Assembly (NCBI GenBank): GCA_031414695.1
Contig: JANNWG010000057.1
Location: 1 to 64,000, forward strand
Length of the DNA: 64,000 nucleotides
Source: UKL13-2 sp031414695
Lineage (GTDB): Bacteria > Pseudomonadota > Gammaproteobacteria > Burkholderiales > Usitatibacteraceae
Direction: 5' to 3'
The translations under genes were made by a program, and so were the position numbers. Below are positions 9,101 to 17,900 of the stretch, in pieces (position 1 is the first letter of the stretch; each line of letters begins with the position of its first letter). The notes below the pieces were generated by a model. It worked only from the letters and a program-made list of their open reading frames with translations, ran no database searches and had not been told where the DNA came from.

Positions 9101-9220
9101 AATTTTGGGTAATTCACGCACGGTTAAACGTGAATAAGAAATTAACCCTACCAGCAAAATAACGAGAGATAGCACCGCCGCAAAAACAGGACGTTTAATA
9201 CAAATATCGGATAGCACCAT
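6143..9220 (-). CDS. RND multidrug efflux permease (HAE-1 family)
   Basis: A 1025-aa inner-membrane proton-drug antiporter, the pump subunit of a tripartite RND complex. It has the usual layout: TM1 right after the IKRPVFA start; a large periplasmic loop beginning LPKIDQPVVTVTTTYRGAS; the TM2-TM6 bundle (residues about 335-480); a second periplasmic loop; and TM8-12 at the end. The proton-relay aspartates are seen in TM4 as GLVVDDAIVVLEN. Full family length and no breaks. The adaptor gene ends ten bases upstream, so the two are one operon. No TolC-like channel or local regulator is present, so the outer-membrane partner must be encoded elsewhere. Substrate cannot be read from sequence. The C-terminus is His/Gln-rich (GHQHQQKSAEQ). 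Confidence 0.93.
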   Translation of the reverse strand: MVLSDICIKRPVFAAVLSLVILLVGLISYSRLTVRELPKIDQPVVTVTTTYRGASADVMESQVTKPLEDSLSGIEGVDIMTSASRAEQSDITVTFKLTRDPDSAAADVRDKVSRVRGRLPSTIDEPVISKSDVDAFPIMFIAFASDRHTQMQQSDYANLYIRPRLSTLPGTADVRINGERRSSMRIWLDHNKLAGFKLTTQDIEDAIRRQNVEIPSGRIESAKREFSVLTQTDLATPDQFGAIVIRDVGGYQVRVRDIAKVEIAPANERVITRFMGNPAISLGIVRQSTANTIELAAAVRKEIVEINKTLPAGMKLTMSFDSAVFIEESTKNVFVTIIEAVILVALVIFVFLRNLRATLIPLITIPISLIGTFTLLYAAGFSINVLTLLAMVLAIGLVVDDAIVVLENIYRNLEKGMAPLEAALVGSREIGFAIVAMTLTLAAVFIPLAFGQTRTDRLFIEFALALAGAVMVSGFVALTLSPMMCAKLLKHEPKHGKLYNTIESFFDWQTAAYKKWLTASLNHRWVAIVIWAVFAAISAPLFMVIKSELAPIEDRGVIFGPFSAPEGSTISYTAQYSKQMETVYNSVPEMSRFFVNNGNPSPDSGFSVLILKDWKERARTSTEIANEMRPKMRAIPGINAFPVTPPSLGGGRDKPVQFVLMTQAPYPELARMVERMQEEVRKSPALINVDSDLRLSQPELRVKVNREKLADLGIPVETVGRTLETMLGGRVVTRYKQDGEQYDVVVQINPSDRNTPNDISDIFVRSRAGEMVPLSNVTTLSEGVSPRNLNHFNRLRSATVNAEIAPGYSLEEALKVMDAAAAKVLPQVQTDVIGQSREFKEGASTIFITFLLAICFIYLVLAAQFESFVDPFVIMLTVPLSITGALLALWATDNTLNVFSKIGLITLVGLITKHGILIVEFANQLQAEGKSVKEAVIEGSVLRLRPILMTTGATVLGALPLALATGAGGESRQQIGWVIVGGMTLGTLLTLFVVPTFYTVFARGHQHQQKSAEQEMPAPVPQHGD

Positions 9221-9230
9221 GATGGTTTAC

Positions 9231-10433
9231 CTAAGATTTCTTTGCTGACGCGGGCGTTGCTACTGAGGCGGGTGGCGGTGCCGCTGCCACTGCTTTACCG
9301 TCTAGTGATGCAAGTTTGACTGGTGCGCCATCGCGGATTTTTGGCTGCCCAGCAGTTACCACCATATCGTCCTTGCTTAAACCTCTTAAGACTTCAACTG
9401 AGCCTGTAACGCGCTGACCGATATCAATTTTTATGCGTGCAACGCGCCCATCAGCGATGCGAAAAACAAAAAAGTCATCGCCTACTGGAATCAGCGCTTG
9501 CTCGGGAATCGTCAAGCTTTCTTGACGATCGCTGGTGATGAGTTTCACCCGCGCAAACATGCCAGGGCGAAGCTTTGCGTTATTGTTATTGACCACTGCG
9601 CGAATAACGACAGCGCGCCCATTTGCATCTAGCAGTGGGTTGATGGCAAGAACGCGTCCGGTAAATGTTTCGCCTGGATTTGCGTCAAGATTGACTTGCA
9701 GTGTTTGTCCAACAGAGATTTGACGCAAGAAAATTTCTGGTACGCGAAAGTCAACCTTGAGCGGGTCAATTTCTTCTAAATTTACGATGTCTTGCCCCTC
9801 ACGCACATAGTCGCCCACGCTCACAGAGCGAAGACCTACAATGCCGGAAAAAGGCGCTTTGATCTCTAACTTAGTCAATCGTGCGCCGGCTAAATCAGCC
9901 GTGGCCTTGGCAACTTTGTAAGCACTCTCGGCGTCGTCAAGCGCTTGGCTCGAAATGAAGCCTTTTGCGTGTAGATCGCGCGAACGTTCAATGCGGCTTT
10001 TTGATAACGATAAATTCGCATCAGCCTGCTGCATTTCAGCGCGTTGCACGGCTTGATCGAGCTTGAGAATCACGCTACCTTTGACAACGCGCTGTCCTTC
10101 ACGAAAGCCAATTTCGGCGATGCGGCCAGACACTTCAGGGCGGATGATGACGGTTTCGTCAGATCTAAGCGAACCTACGGCAGAGATCGTTTTAGCAAAT
10201 GGCGCAAGGCTGACAGTAGCAGCGTCAACTGCGGTAGGTGGTGGCCCGCCAGCGGCTTTGGTATTTGCAGCGGTAGTTGCTGGTATGCCAGATTTAGTAG
10301 GGTTTTCAGCAGATTGACGAGTGCCTAGCCAATACGCAAATCCAACCATTCCTATCACTACTACAAACGCTACGCTCATTGAGCTTGGCGTAACCCATTT
10401 ATTTACTTTATTCATTTGCAATTCATCGCTCAT
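9231..10433 (-). CDS. RND efflux periplasmic adaptor (MFP/HlyD family)
   Basis: A 400-aa membrane fusion protein joining the pump to an outer-membrane channel. Near the N-terminus is one membrane anchor (SVAFVVVIGMVGFAYWLG), then an Ala/Pro/Thr linker. The lipoyl half-motif VSGRIAEIGFREGQRVVKGSVIL follows, then a coiled-coil hairpin (about residues 130-185) and the second lipoyl half KAPFSGIVGLRSVSVGDYV. Beta-barrel and membrane-proximal domains follow (LRPGMFARVKL). The C-terminus is Ala/Pro-rich. It is the first gene of the pair, with the permease ten bases downstream. An alternative start at the internal Met of MNKVNK (10415) is possible, since neither start has a clear ribosome binding site. 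Confidence 0.92.
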   Translation of the reverse strand: MSDELQMNKVNKWVTPSSMSVAFVVVIGMVGFAYWLGTRQSAENPTKSGIPATTAANTKAAGGPPPTAVDAATVSLAPFAKTISAVGSLRSDETVIIRPEVSGRIAEIGFREGQRVVKGSVILKLDQAVQRAEMQQADANLSLSKSRIERSRDLHAKGFISSQALDDAESAYKVAKATADLAGARLTKLEIKAPFSGIVGLRSVSVGDYVREGQDIVNLEEIDPLKVDFRVPEIFLRQISVGQTLQVNLDANPGETFTGRVLAINPLLDANGRAVVIRAVVNNNNAKLRPGMFARVKLITSDRQESLTIPEQALIPVGDDFFVFRIADGRVARIKIDIGQRVTGSVEVLRGLSKDDMVVTAGQPKIRDGAPVKLASLDGKAVAAAPPPASVATPASAKKS

Positions 10434-10619
10434 AGAGTCTGAAAAAACTTTTGCGTCTTGATATCGCTATTCTGCTGAGCCAAAAACATTAGCTTATTGA
10501 ATAATTAAAACTGACGCAAGAGTCATTATTGCGCGAATTCTTAGCTTTACGTTGATTCATTGCTTCAACTGCGCTGCGAATGCACTGAAATGCGCTTATC
10601 TGACGATTTCTGTAAAAAA

Positions 10620-10862
10620 TTAAGCCAAGATGTCTGGATTCAACTGACTTTGTAAAAACGCTATTTGGTCTTTGAGCAAAAGCTTGCGTTTTTTAAATCG
10701 CTTTAGCTGCAATTGATCGTACACAGGCGCCTCAATCAACGCGGCAATAGCTATGTCAAGGTCACGATGTTCTTGGGTTAATTCGACAATGCGCAATTCA
10801 ATCGCGCTGACATTGTTTGTAAATGGTGGCGTCACGGGCTTAAATTTTTCTTGGGGTGGCAA
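10620..10862 (-). CDS. DUF465 (YdcH-like) small coiled-coil protein
   Basis: An 80-aa protein of the DUF465 family. It begins MPPQEKFKPVTPP and shows the family core ELTQEHRDLDIAIAALIE, then LQLKRFKKRKLLLKDQIAFLQSQL. Most of it should be one helical hairpin or coiled coil. No biochemical role is established for the family. The start is a TTG codon at 10862; it is chosen because family members begin with MPP and no ATG is available. It stands alone, with 186 bases to the efflux operon's start on one side and 175 to the divergent HD gene on the other. Confidence 0.85.
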   Translation of the reverse strand: MPPQEKFKPVTPPFTNNVSAIELRIVELTQEHRDLDIAIAALIEAPVYDQLQLKRFKKRKLLLKDQIAFLQSQLNPDILA

Positions 10863-11037
10863 TTGAAAAGTAACAACACACTATATCGCGTCTTAAAAAA
10901 ACAGACTTTTAATCTAATTAAGCCAATAAATATGACAAAACTGTGAAAAACTGCCTTGCTTATTAAAACGTTTTGGAGTGAAATATTTTGTTACAGATAG
11001 CTATTTCAATCTCACTTGAATATCAGCGTGACAAATT

Positions 11038-11976
11038 ATGCAGCCTAGACGCAATGATTACGACATTACAAATCGCATCCAAACAACTGATATAAATTCG
11101 GTTGAGGTGGAGATTGAGCGTCTGCTGCATCTGCTTTATCCTGGCGCAACCCATTCCTCGATGTCACGTGCATTTACTGATATTGCACTACTGTATAAGG
11201 GCGAATATCCTGGTTATCGCGCTTGCGACACCTCATATCACGATGTACAGCATGTAATGGATGTCACATTGGCAATGGCAAGGTTGATGGACGGCTACGA
11301 GCGTTCGCGCTCGGACAAACCAGCTCTCGGAGCCTCACTATTTCAGCTCGGTATCGTTACAGCTCTCTTCCATGATATGGGCTATCTGCGCGCCATTGAT
11401 GATGACATTGCACCTAATGGCGCCTTCTACACGGCAAATCATGTATCGAGGGGCGCAGAATTTTTGATCACCTATTTACCCACCATTGGCATGAGTCATT
11501 TCGCCGAAGCCGGGGCTGAGCTTATTCACTTTACAGGCTTTGAAAAACGCGTTTCCGATATTTTGATCGACGATCCGACATTGCGACTTGTTGGAAGCTT
11601 GCTTGGTTCCGCCGACATCATCGCGCAGATGGCGGATCGTTGTTATTTAGAAAAATGTCGTGATCGTTTGTACCCAGAATTTGTTGCCGGTGGCATGGTC
11701 GAAACTAACGACACGATGGGCAATCGTAAGGTTGTTTTTAGCTCAGGCGACGACTTAGTTAAGAAAACGCCTGCATTTTTTGTGTCCGCTGTTGAGCGAC
11801 TCGATTCAGATTTGGGTGGCGCATATAATTACGCCGCATCGCACTTTGGTGGCTTTAATCTCTACCTACATGCAGTGGCGAAGAATGTAGATTTCGCCAA
11901 ACAAATAGGCACGAGCGAGCGTTACTCTTTGCGCCGCACGCCACCGATAACAACGGAAATTAGCGAGTCAATTTAA
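11038..11976 (+). CDS. HD-domain phosphohydrolase
   Basis: A 312-aa soluble protein with an HD-type metal-dependent phosphohydrolase domain. Candidate metal ligands are H68 and H72 in SYHDVQHVMDV, the H112-D113 pair in ALFHDMGYLR, H135, H164 and D193 (GSADIIAQMADR). The spacing YHDVQHVMDV...HD...H...H...D is like that of cyclic-nucleotide phosphodiesterases, so a nucleotide or second-messenger substrate is reasonable, but nothing shows which. There is no membrane segment, signal peptide or sensor domain. The start at ATG 11038 has no clear ribosome binding site. It ends five bases before the 3' end of a tRNA gene on the opposite strand. Fold confident, substrate unknown. Confidence 0.8.
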   Translation: MQPRRNDYDITNRIQTTDINSVEVEIERLLHLLYPGATHSSMSRAFTDIALLYKGEYPGYRACDTSYHDVQHVMDVTLAMARLMDGYERSRSDKPALGASLFQLGIVTALFHDMGYLRAIDDDIAPNGAFYTANHVSRGAEFLITYLPTIGMSHFAEAGAELIHFTGFEKRVSDILIDDPTLRLVGSLLGSADIIAQMADRCYLEKCRDRLYPEFVAGGMVETNDTMGNRKVVFSSGDDLVKKTPAFFVSAVERLDSDLGGAYNYAASHFGGFNLYLHAVAKNVDFAKQIGTSERYSLRRTPPITTEISESI

Positions 11977-11981
11977 TTTAT

Positions 11982-12057
11982 TGGTGCCCTCGACACGAAT
12001 CGAACGTGCGACCTACCCCTTAGGAGGGGGTAGCTCTATCCACTGAGCTACGAGGGC
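11982..12057 (-). tRNA. tRNA-Arg (anticodon CCT)
   Basis: Read on the minus strand, the 76-nt gene starts GCCCTCG and closes with CGAGGGC, a discriminator A and encoded CCA. The D-arm TAGCTCAGTGGATAGAGC and the T-arm with GTTCGAATC are standard. The anticodon stem ACCCC/GGGGT encloses the loop CTCCTAA, giving anticodon CCT (reads AGG, arginine). It is convergent with the HD hydrolase gene. Confidence 0.95.
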
Positions 12058-12166
12058 GTGAAATACAAATTACTGCATTATTTTATATCGGATGCGGACA
12101 GCTTCAATTGTTGACATTCGCTTAAACATAAAACTATTAAGTTGTTTAATATTTCCATAAAGTAAT

Positions 12167-12193
12167 CGCTAGTGTTTCACGATTAAACTAGCG
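12167..12193. promoter_or_regulatory. Inverted repeat abutting the peroxiredoxin start
   Basis: CGCTAGT (12167-12173) and ACTAGCG (12187-12193) are exact complements 13 bases apart. The second arm ends one base before the ATG at 12195. No Shine-Dalgarno sequence is visible there, so the element may be an operator or an RNA hairpin limiting translation. Confidence 0.4.
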
Positions 12194-12194
12194 T

Positions 12195-12716
12195 ATGGAA
12201 ATTTTACTTCTCGCCTTATTTATAGCAATCGCATTTATTGTAACTGTCTCAATTGCACAGCGAAGTGAACCGATTGCGGCGGGCAAAGTTGCACCGCAAT
12301 TTAGGTTGCTAGATCAGCACGGTAAAAGCGTGGAGCAGCCATTACAAAACCAAAAGACAATTATTGCTTTTTTCCCTCGTGACAACACTTCTCGGTGCCT
12401 AACGGAAATTCAAGATTTCATGCGACTAAAGCAAGACTTTGCCGCGCTTGGCTGGCAAATTGTATTGGTAGCAATTGCCGATGCGACTGATAACTGTAGT
12501 TATGCAACCAAACATGCCTTTGATCTGATGCTGCTTGCGGACGAGAAAGGTAAAGTTTCACGACAATATGGCAGCATTATTGATTTCGGCTTTTATCGAT
12601 TTGCGAAACGCATAACATTTGCCGTAAATGCCGATGGCAAAATCAGTGCGACCTACATCGTTGCCGAGCCGGCTGGCCATGTCGAGCAAGTGCTACAGGA
12701 TTTGCGTCAACTTTAG
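12195..12716 (+). CDS. Membrane-anchored peroxiredoxin (BCP/PrxQ-like)
   Basis: A 173-aa thioredoxin-fold peroxidase predicted to reduce hydrogen peroxide or organic peroxides. Residues 3-20 are a single hydrophobic helix, so it is probably tethered with the catalytic domain in the periplasm. The fold starts at GKVAPQFRLLDQHGKSV. The active site FFPRDNTSRC has P61, T65 and peroxidatic C68, and RITFAVNADGKI supplies the conserved arginine R139. Many PrxQ enzymes carry a resolving cysteine five residues after the first. Here that position is not Cys, and the only other cysteine is C101, so it may use C101 or work as a 1-Cys type. It is monocistronic by context, with an inverted repeat at its start codon. 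Confidence 0.85.
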   Translation: MEILLLALFIAIAFIVTVSIAQRSEPIAAGKVAPQFRLLDQHGKSVEQPLQNQKTIIAFFPRDNTSRCLTEIQDFMRLKQDFAALGWQIVLVAIADATDNCSYATKHAFDLMLLADEKGKVSRQYGSIIDFGFYRFAKRITFAVNADGKISATYIVAEPAGHVEQVLQDLRQL

Positions 12717-12829
12717 ATACCTGTTGCGCGATATTCAGCAAATTTACCGAACACACGTCAACAGAGTATTAGGCCACTTTGACTTATTGCCTAAATAGGA
12801 GCTTCTAAAAACCTCAAAAAACTGTCGCC

Positions 12830-12900
12830 CCGGCGAAGGCCGGGGTCTAATTTTCTTTACACTTCAGTAACTTACAAAATTGGGTGCCGGCCTTCGCCGG
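12830..12900. repeat. G+C-rich REP-like inverted repeat
   Basis: CCGGCGAAGGCCGG (12830-12843) has its exact complement CCGGCCTTCGCCGG at 12887-12900. The pairing extends imperfectly inward to AATTTT/AAAATT, leaving a loop of about 20 bases. Each arm is itself nearly palindromic. The G+C content contrasts sharply with the surroundings. This resembles the REP/BIME-type intergenic repeats of many proteobacteria. It lies downstream of the peroxiredoxin gene. Confidence 0.6.
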
Positions 12901-12934
12901 GAAGACACGCGGTTATGAGAAGTTCCCAAATAGC

Positions 12935-13000
12935 AAACCCCTTTATCCACGTGCATTTACGGCTAAAAAAATCTGAAAGTGCCCGTCAAACGGCGAGTTT
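12935..13000. repeat. 66-bp palindromic repeat, copy 3
   Basis: Exactly 66 bases long. It begins AAACCCCTTTATCCACG and ends GCCCGTCAAACGGCGAGTTT. In reverse complement the start AAACTCGCCGTTTGACGGG aligns with AAAGTCGCCTATTGGCGGG of copy 2. Its two arms are more degraded than those of copies 2 and 4. It lies between the REP-like repeat and the 3' end of the NnrU-like gene. Confidence 0.55.
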
Positions 13001-13012
13001 AATGATTTAAGT

Positions 13013-13591
13013 CTAGCCAAACGGCTTTACGCCAATCCATACCTTGTGCAGGTAGAGCGCGAAGGCGGCCCACAGCAATATGCCTAGGCCAACGGTCGCA
13101 AACATCCTCAGCGCAGTGCCAGATGGATAAGTTGTACCCACTGCGCGATCACGTTTTTTTGCGGCGCGGAAACACAGGATCGCCCACACCAAAAAACCGC
13201 CGAACAGCAACACGTCTGCCACAGTGCCATTCGCCAACAAGTGTGCGGTCGCCCACACCTTAGCGCCGAGCAACATCGGATGCGCCAGTTTTGCATTGAT
13301 TGGGTTTTTAGGCACATACGCCGCCGCCAGCAAGATAAACGCGAATAGCGTTAGCAATGCAGCAACGTGGCGCGTCCAGACCGGAGGGTTCCACAAGGTG
13401 ATCGGGGTTAAGCGCGCTTCACTATAACCATACACTATCAACACAAAGCCGATTATGGAGAGGATGGCGTAGATCCCCTTCCACGCTTTTTCGCCACGAC
13501 TGGCGATGATCGATGTGCGAAAACCCTCAGCAAAAATACGGGAAGAATGAAGCCCCAAGAAAATTAGCAGCCCAGCAATCAGTATCAACAT
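13013..13591 (-). CDS. NnrU-like integral membrane protein
   Basis: A 192-aa polytopic membrane protein of the NnrU family. It shows the family start MLILIAGLLIFLGLHSSRIFAEGFR followed by GEKAWKGIYAILSIIGFVLIVYGY and LWNPPVWTRHVAALLTLFAFILL. The block KLAHPMLLGAKVWATAHLLANG contains conserved His residues that may bind heme or metal. Five to six membrane spans are expected. NnrU was named for its link to nitric oxide/denitrification genes, and plant Z-ISO, a carotene isomerase, belongs to the same superfamily. No denitrification genes are nearby here. The start at 13591 is preferred to the upstream one at 13651, which adds 20 charged residues not seen in relatives; GGGG lies seven bases before 13591. 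Confidence 0.8.
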   Translation of the reverse strand: MLILIAGLLIFLGLHSSRIFAEGFRTSIIASRGEKAWKGIYAILSIIGFVLIVYGYSEARLTPITLWNPPVWTRHVAALLTLFAFILLAAAYVPKNPINAKLAHPMLLGAKVWATAHLLANGTVADVLLFGGFLVWAILCFRAAKKRDRAVGTTYPSGTALRMFATVGLGILLWAAFALYLHKVWIGVKPFG

Positions 13592-13878
13592 AACGTGCCC
13601 CGCAAAAATTCGGATTTCAGATATTAACCGTAGTCTTAACAGCCTGCCCAATGACGGTTGACTGTTTTTTTTCTTGAACGGAAAGGGTTGATCAGTAACC
13701 GCGACTATGGCGAAGTGGTGTGGGCATAATCCTACCGAGTTCGCGCTGGTCGTTCGAACATTGGCGGGTTTTCTATCATTGATTTGGATTTCTGGCTTAG
13801 CTTAGCTGCAAGAAGTTAGAGCCTAACGTGTACAGGCTATCAGGCAGTTTCGCGGTATTGACTGAAAATGCCCGTCAA

Positions 13879-13969
13879 TGGCGGAGAGGGTGGGATTTGA
13901 ACCCACGATACCGGAGACCGGTATGCCGGATTTCGAGTCCGGTGCATTCGACCACTCTGCCACCTCTCC
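13879..13969 (-). tRNA. tRNA-Ser (anticodon CGA)
   Basis: The minus-strand gene of 91 nt has acceptor arms GGAGAGG and CCTCTCC, a discriminator G and encoded CCA. It shows the long variable arm expected of class II tRNAs (CATACCGGTCTCCGGTATC). The anticodon loop CTCGAAA gives CGA (reads TCG, serine). Confidence 0.95.
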
Positions 13970-14323
13970 TATGGTCACGCAGGACAGAATTATAACGTTG
14001 TTTCTATGAACTAAAAAACCAATGAATTGACACTAATCCGCAATTTGTTTCTAATGTAAGTCGTTGTAATGATTGGTTTTTTTGTCGGTACAACTTATTG
14101 CCTTGTGATGAAAAACGATTTTTGGCTTTGTTGGCTTTGTAAATAGATATAAGTTAACAATTGTGAAAAATTGTGGATAGTGACTTTAATCACTTTAGTA
14201 TTCCAACAAATGTTATTAAACTATAACTTAAGCCTAAAACTCGGTATTTATAGTTGACGGCAATATTCTTCTAGGTGTTATACTTAGATGCTCATTATTA
14301 AAGTACCTACGTAGGGTTTATAA
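13970..14323. other. A+T-rich intergenic leader of the DUF11 block
   Basis: These 354 bases hold no open frame of note and are strongly A+T-rich, with several short T- and A-runs. They separate the tRNA-Ser gene from the 34-kb DUF11 gene block. The only element I can support is a sigma-70-like promoter near the right end; the rest shows nothing recognisable. Confidence 0.5.
14254..14284 (+). promoter_or_regulatory. Probable sigma-70 promoter for DUF11 block
   Basis: TTGACG (14254-14259) and TATACT (14279-14284) match the -35 and -10 consensus with a 19-bp spacer, slightly longer than ideal. They lie 40 bases before the first DUF11-block gene, whose TAGGG ribosome binding site is at 14312-14316. 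Spacing implies a short leader. Confidence 0.5.
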
Positions 14324-14914
14324 ATGTTTTCAAAATCTATCTTACATATAGCAGTTTTTTTCACAAGTGCAACGGTCAGCATGCTGATTTGTGAAAATGT
14401 TGCTGCGCAGACAACGCCGTCAGTCGCACCTAAAGCGGCTGATACAAAATCCGCTAAGCCTGCTGCTGAGCCTGTTGACATCAAGCTTGAGCGTAAGAAG
14501 GTCACTGTCGTAGAAGGCAAGGACGTATTGGGTTCTGCGAGCCTCGCCAAACCTGGTGATGTGATCGAAGAAGTAGCGACTTATACAAATTTATCCAAAA
14601 AAAATACGCGTCGTCTTGAAGCTACATTGCCGGTACCACAATATACCGAGCCAGTACTTGCATCGATATTGCCCGCAAATGCCAAGGCTAGTACCAATGG
14701 CACAACCTTCGCAACAATCCCATTGAAGAAAAAAGTACGTCAAGCCAACGGTGTAATGATTGAACAGCCTGTACCGCTTGCCGAATATCGTTTTTTACGC
14801 TGGAGCGCAATTGAGTTGGCGCCAGAGCAAAAGTTTGTTGCCTCTGCCAGATTTCGTCTTCTTGAAAATGTCGCATCAGCTACTACCAATACCACCACTA
14901 CACCACGCAAATAG
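14324..14914 (+). CDS. Exported single-domain DUF11-like protein
   Basis: A 196-aa exported protein. The N-terminus has a hydrophobic signal (ILHIAVFFTSATVSMLI) with cleavage expected after NVAAQ. An Ala/Pro/Lys-rich linker follows. The remainder is one beta domain with the DUF11 logic: KPGDVIEEVATYTNLSKKNTRRLEATLPVPQYTEPV is a degenerate version of the pattern GD.l.Y.vt..N.g......v.l.d.lP. The C-terminus is Thr/Asn-rich. It stands first in the block, 69 bases before the 1016-aa DUF11 protein, under a probable promoter. A small, Lys-rich single-domain member beside giants could be a chaperone or a minor or cap subunit; this is inference. No cysteine is left in the mature domain, unlike its giant neighbours. 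Confidence 0.75.
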   Translation: MFSKSILHIAVFFTSATVSMLICENVAAQTTPSVAPKAADTKSAKPAAEPVDIKLERKKVTVVEGKDVLGSASLAKPGDVIEEVATYTNLSKKNTRRLEATLPVPQYTEPVLASILPANAKASTNGTTFATIPLKKKVRQANGVMIEQPVPLAEYRFLRWSAIELAPEQKFVASARFRLLENVASATTNTTTTPRK

Positions 14915-14983
14915 TTCATCTTTTTATTTTTATCCGCAATTTAATTTTACGCACGCACTAAAATTCTCACTAGGGAGATAACA

Positions 14984-17900
14984 ATGAGTTCTTTGAATTC
15001 AACTTTAGCAATAAATGCAATACCCTTATTCGCGTTGCGGAAATTATCGCAATCGAAAAAAACATTAGCCGCTTTTGGCGCCATGTTAATGCTCTTGGTC
15101 GCGATGATGGTCGGTGGCAGTATGCAGTCCGCATACGCGCAAGCCGCACCAGCCAATTCGACCATTGGTAACCAAGCCTCAGCTACGTATATTGATACGG
15201 CAGCCCCTTTGGTGCCGCTGAGTTCAACATCTAACCTTGTTGAAACAACTGTTTCCCAAATTTATTCGTTTACGTTGACTGCACCAGGTGCGCAAACTAA
15301 GCCTGCAAATCAGCAAGTTTGTTACCCTCACACCATTACCAACACTGGTAATGGTGCAGATACGTTTGCACTGACCGCACCAGTAATGCTCGGCACGGTT
15401 ATTCACGTTGCGCCGATCGCGTACTACATTGATGCGGCACCAACAGACGGCATACCTGACAACATGACACCAATCACGTCAACAGGCGCGTTGGCTTCTG
15501 TCGGTATTGGTTCAATTTTTAACTTCGTTGTTTGTGCGCAAACACCACCATCAGCCATGGTTGGTCAAACAGGTACGATAACTGTTACCGCTACCAGCAG
15601 TGCACCAATGATGCCGCCTACAGCCTCTGTTATTGACACCACCACCATTGCAAATTGCTCTATCACTCTCACAAAATCATTACAGAGCGTAGCGCCTCCT
15701 GGCGTTGGTCCTGTAACTGGTGGTGCTAGCCCAAATGCTGGCCCATTATTTGTCGTCTTGAGCTACACGAATTCAGGCACGATTGGTTGTACGAACGTTA
15801 TCCTTAACGATCCATTACCAACAGGATTTTTGTACGTACCAAATTCTGGCCGTTGGAGCGGTAGCGGAATGACAGTATTGGGCGATGGCGCAGGTGTTGA
15901 CCCAATGGGTATTACATACACCTCACCAACAACCGCAGTGACTGGCACAGTTACTGCAACGTTCCCTGCAGTCGCTGGCTCAACAGCCGGTAACTTGTAT
16001 TTCCAAGTAACAGTCGCAGGATCGCTACCGGTTGGTAATAACCCCGCTACCCAAAACACTGCATCTGCAACATTTACCGACCCTGTGGCAATGTTAACGT
16101 CTGGTCCTAATCCATCCAATACAACAACCTATACGGTTGCACAAGCAGCTCTGGTTGCGTTCAACGGCTCACCAACATTGTCTGGCGTGGCAGATGGTGA
16201 TCCTGTCACCGTAGCAAGTGCATCGCCAGGTCAAACCATTACGTGGACAGACTATGTATGGAATAACGGTAATGCAACTGACACCTTCGATATTCAGTTT
16301 ATCGATGGTACTGGTGCGCCAGTAGGTACCAGCGGAACCTTTGCGGGTGCAAATTGCTTGCCTAGTAACATGGCAGCAAACTCTTGTACCTTCCCAGCAG
16401 GAACAACCTTTACGATGTTCCAAGCCGATGGTATGACAAGCTTGTTAAACAGTAGTGGCACTGCTGCGCCCGATACCGGCCCGATACCGTTACCGGTAGC
16501 AATGGTCTGTCCAAGCCCATATATCGTTAACGCAGCAGGAACGCGTTGCGGACGTCCAATCGTAATCTCAGCCACAATACCAGTTGGTGCTGTTCCGCCT
16601 ACTGGGCCGCATCGCATTGCGTTGCAAGCCACATCCGTTGCCAATCCTGCAATAACTGACGTTGTCACCAATGTGCTGACAGCATTAGTGGCCAATACGG
16701 TTGATTTGACCAACAACTTATCTGTCGCTGGTGGAGCCTTGTTAGCAAACGGTTTAGGTGCTGGCACGATGACGGTGATCACGACCAATGCCGTTACACC
16801 GTCAACAACGGTGCAAACTGTTTCGCGCTTTAGATTGCACGTCAACAACACGAGTGCAACGCCTGCAATTTATGACCTAACGGCGACATACATTTCCGTG
16901 CCAGCTGGTGTTGGCTTGACCGTGCCACCAGTTGCACCGGTGAATTGGGCAACCTCGTTTAAGCTAGACGGTGGCACTGGCACTTGTTCTACAGTCACAG
17001 GTGGCAACATCACGACTACCGGAGCAGCGCCAATTGTGGCGGGCGGGCAAATACTGGTTTGTGCGGAAGTTACCATACCGCCGACTAACCAAGGTGGCGC
17101 TGGTCGTCCAACCGATTCCCCACCAGGTGCATATGTTGTTGAGTACCGTGTTCAGCAGCAAGGCAATGCGGCTGTATTTGATACGAAGCGTGATCAGATC
17201 ACATTAGGTGAGGCGCGTGCAGTGTCGATCACGCCGAATGGTATGCAGCAGACTAGCCCAGGCGGAGCCGTGACGTATCAGCACAGCATTACCAATACGG
17301 GTAACGTTGCCGAGAACTTGACATTCCCTGGTACCTTCTTAGCCAATAGCCAAGTGCCAACGCATAATTGGACATCTGCAGCTTATATTGATACCAATAT
17401 GAACGGTATCTTGGATATTGGTACGGATGTGCAGATCACCAATGCAACCATGCTGAACCTAACGCCTAACTCCTCGCAAGTGATTTTTGTACGGGTTAGT
17501 GCGCCTCCGGCAGCAGGTAGCCCAGCGAACCAAACTACTATTACTGCTACATTTAATATGGGCGGTTCTACCACCTCGGCAAATGATGTGACGACATTGA
17601 CTTCAGGATTACGCTTGAATAAATATCAACGCACAGTTGCATGTGCTGGCCCAGCACCAGCAGTAGCCCTTACCCTAGGTGTACCAGCTGCACCGTGGAC
17701 AAGCGCAAGTTTGGCTGCCAGCGCCGCAACAGCGCCGGGTCAATGTATTGCGTATTTGATTGTTGGTGAGAACACGACTGCCAACGTGATCAATACTCTG
17801 GTCATTAATGACTCTACCCCTACTAACACAAGGTTTGAAACCGCCTGTACACCAGTTACACCAAACGTTACAACTGGACCACTGTTTGCAAGTGTCATAC

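Noticed and set aside
12768..12797. Hairpin TTAGGC...GCCTAA after the peroxiredoxin gene as a terminator
   Set aside because: The stem is only about six pairs with a long loop and no T-run; too weak to call.
13845..13890. Another copy of the 66-bp repeat next to tRNA-Ser (TATTGACTGAAAATGCCCG)
   Set aside because: Only about 25 bases resemble the repeat interior, the expected right arm is replaced by the tRNA 3' end, and the left arm is not found.
11982..13969. tRNA genes as integration sites for a genomic island
   Set aside because: No integrase, no repeated tRNA 3' end fragment and no phage-type genes were seen near any of the three tRNAs.
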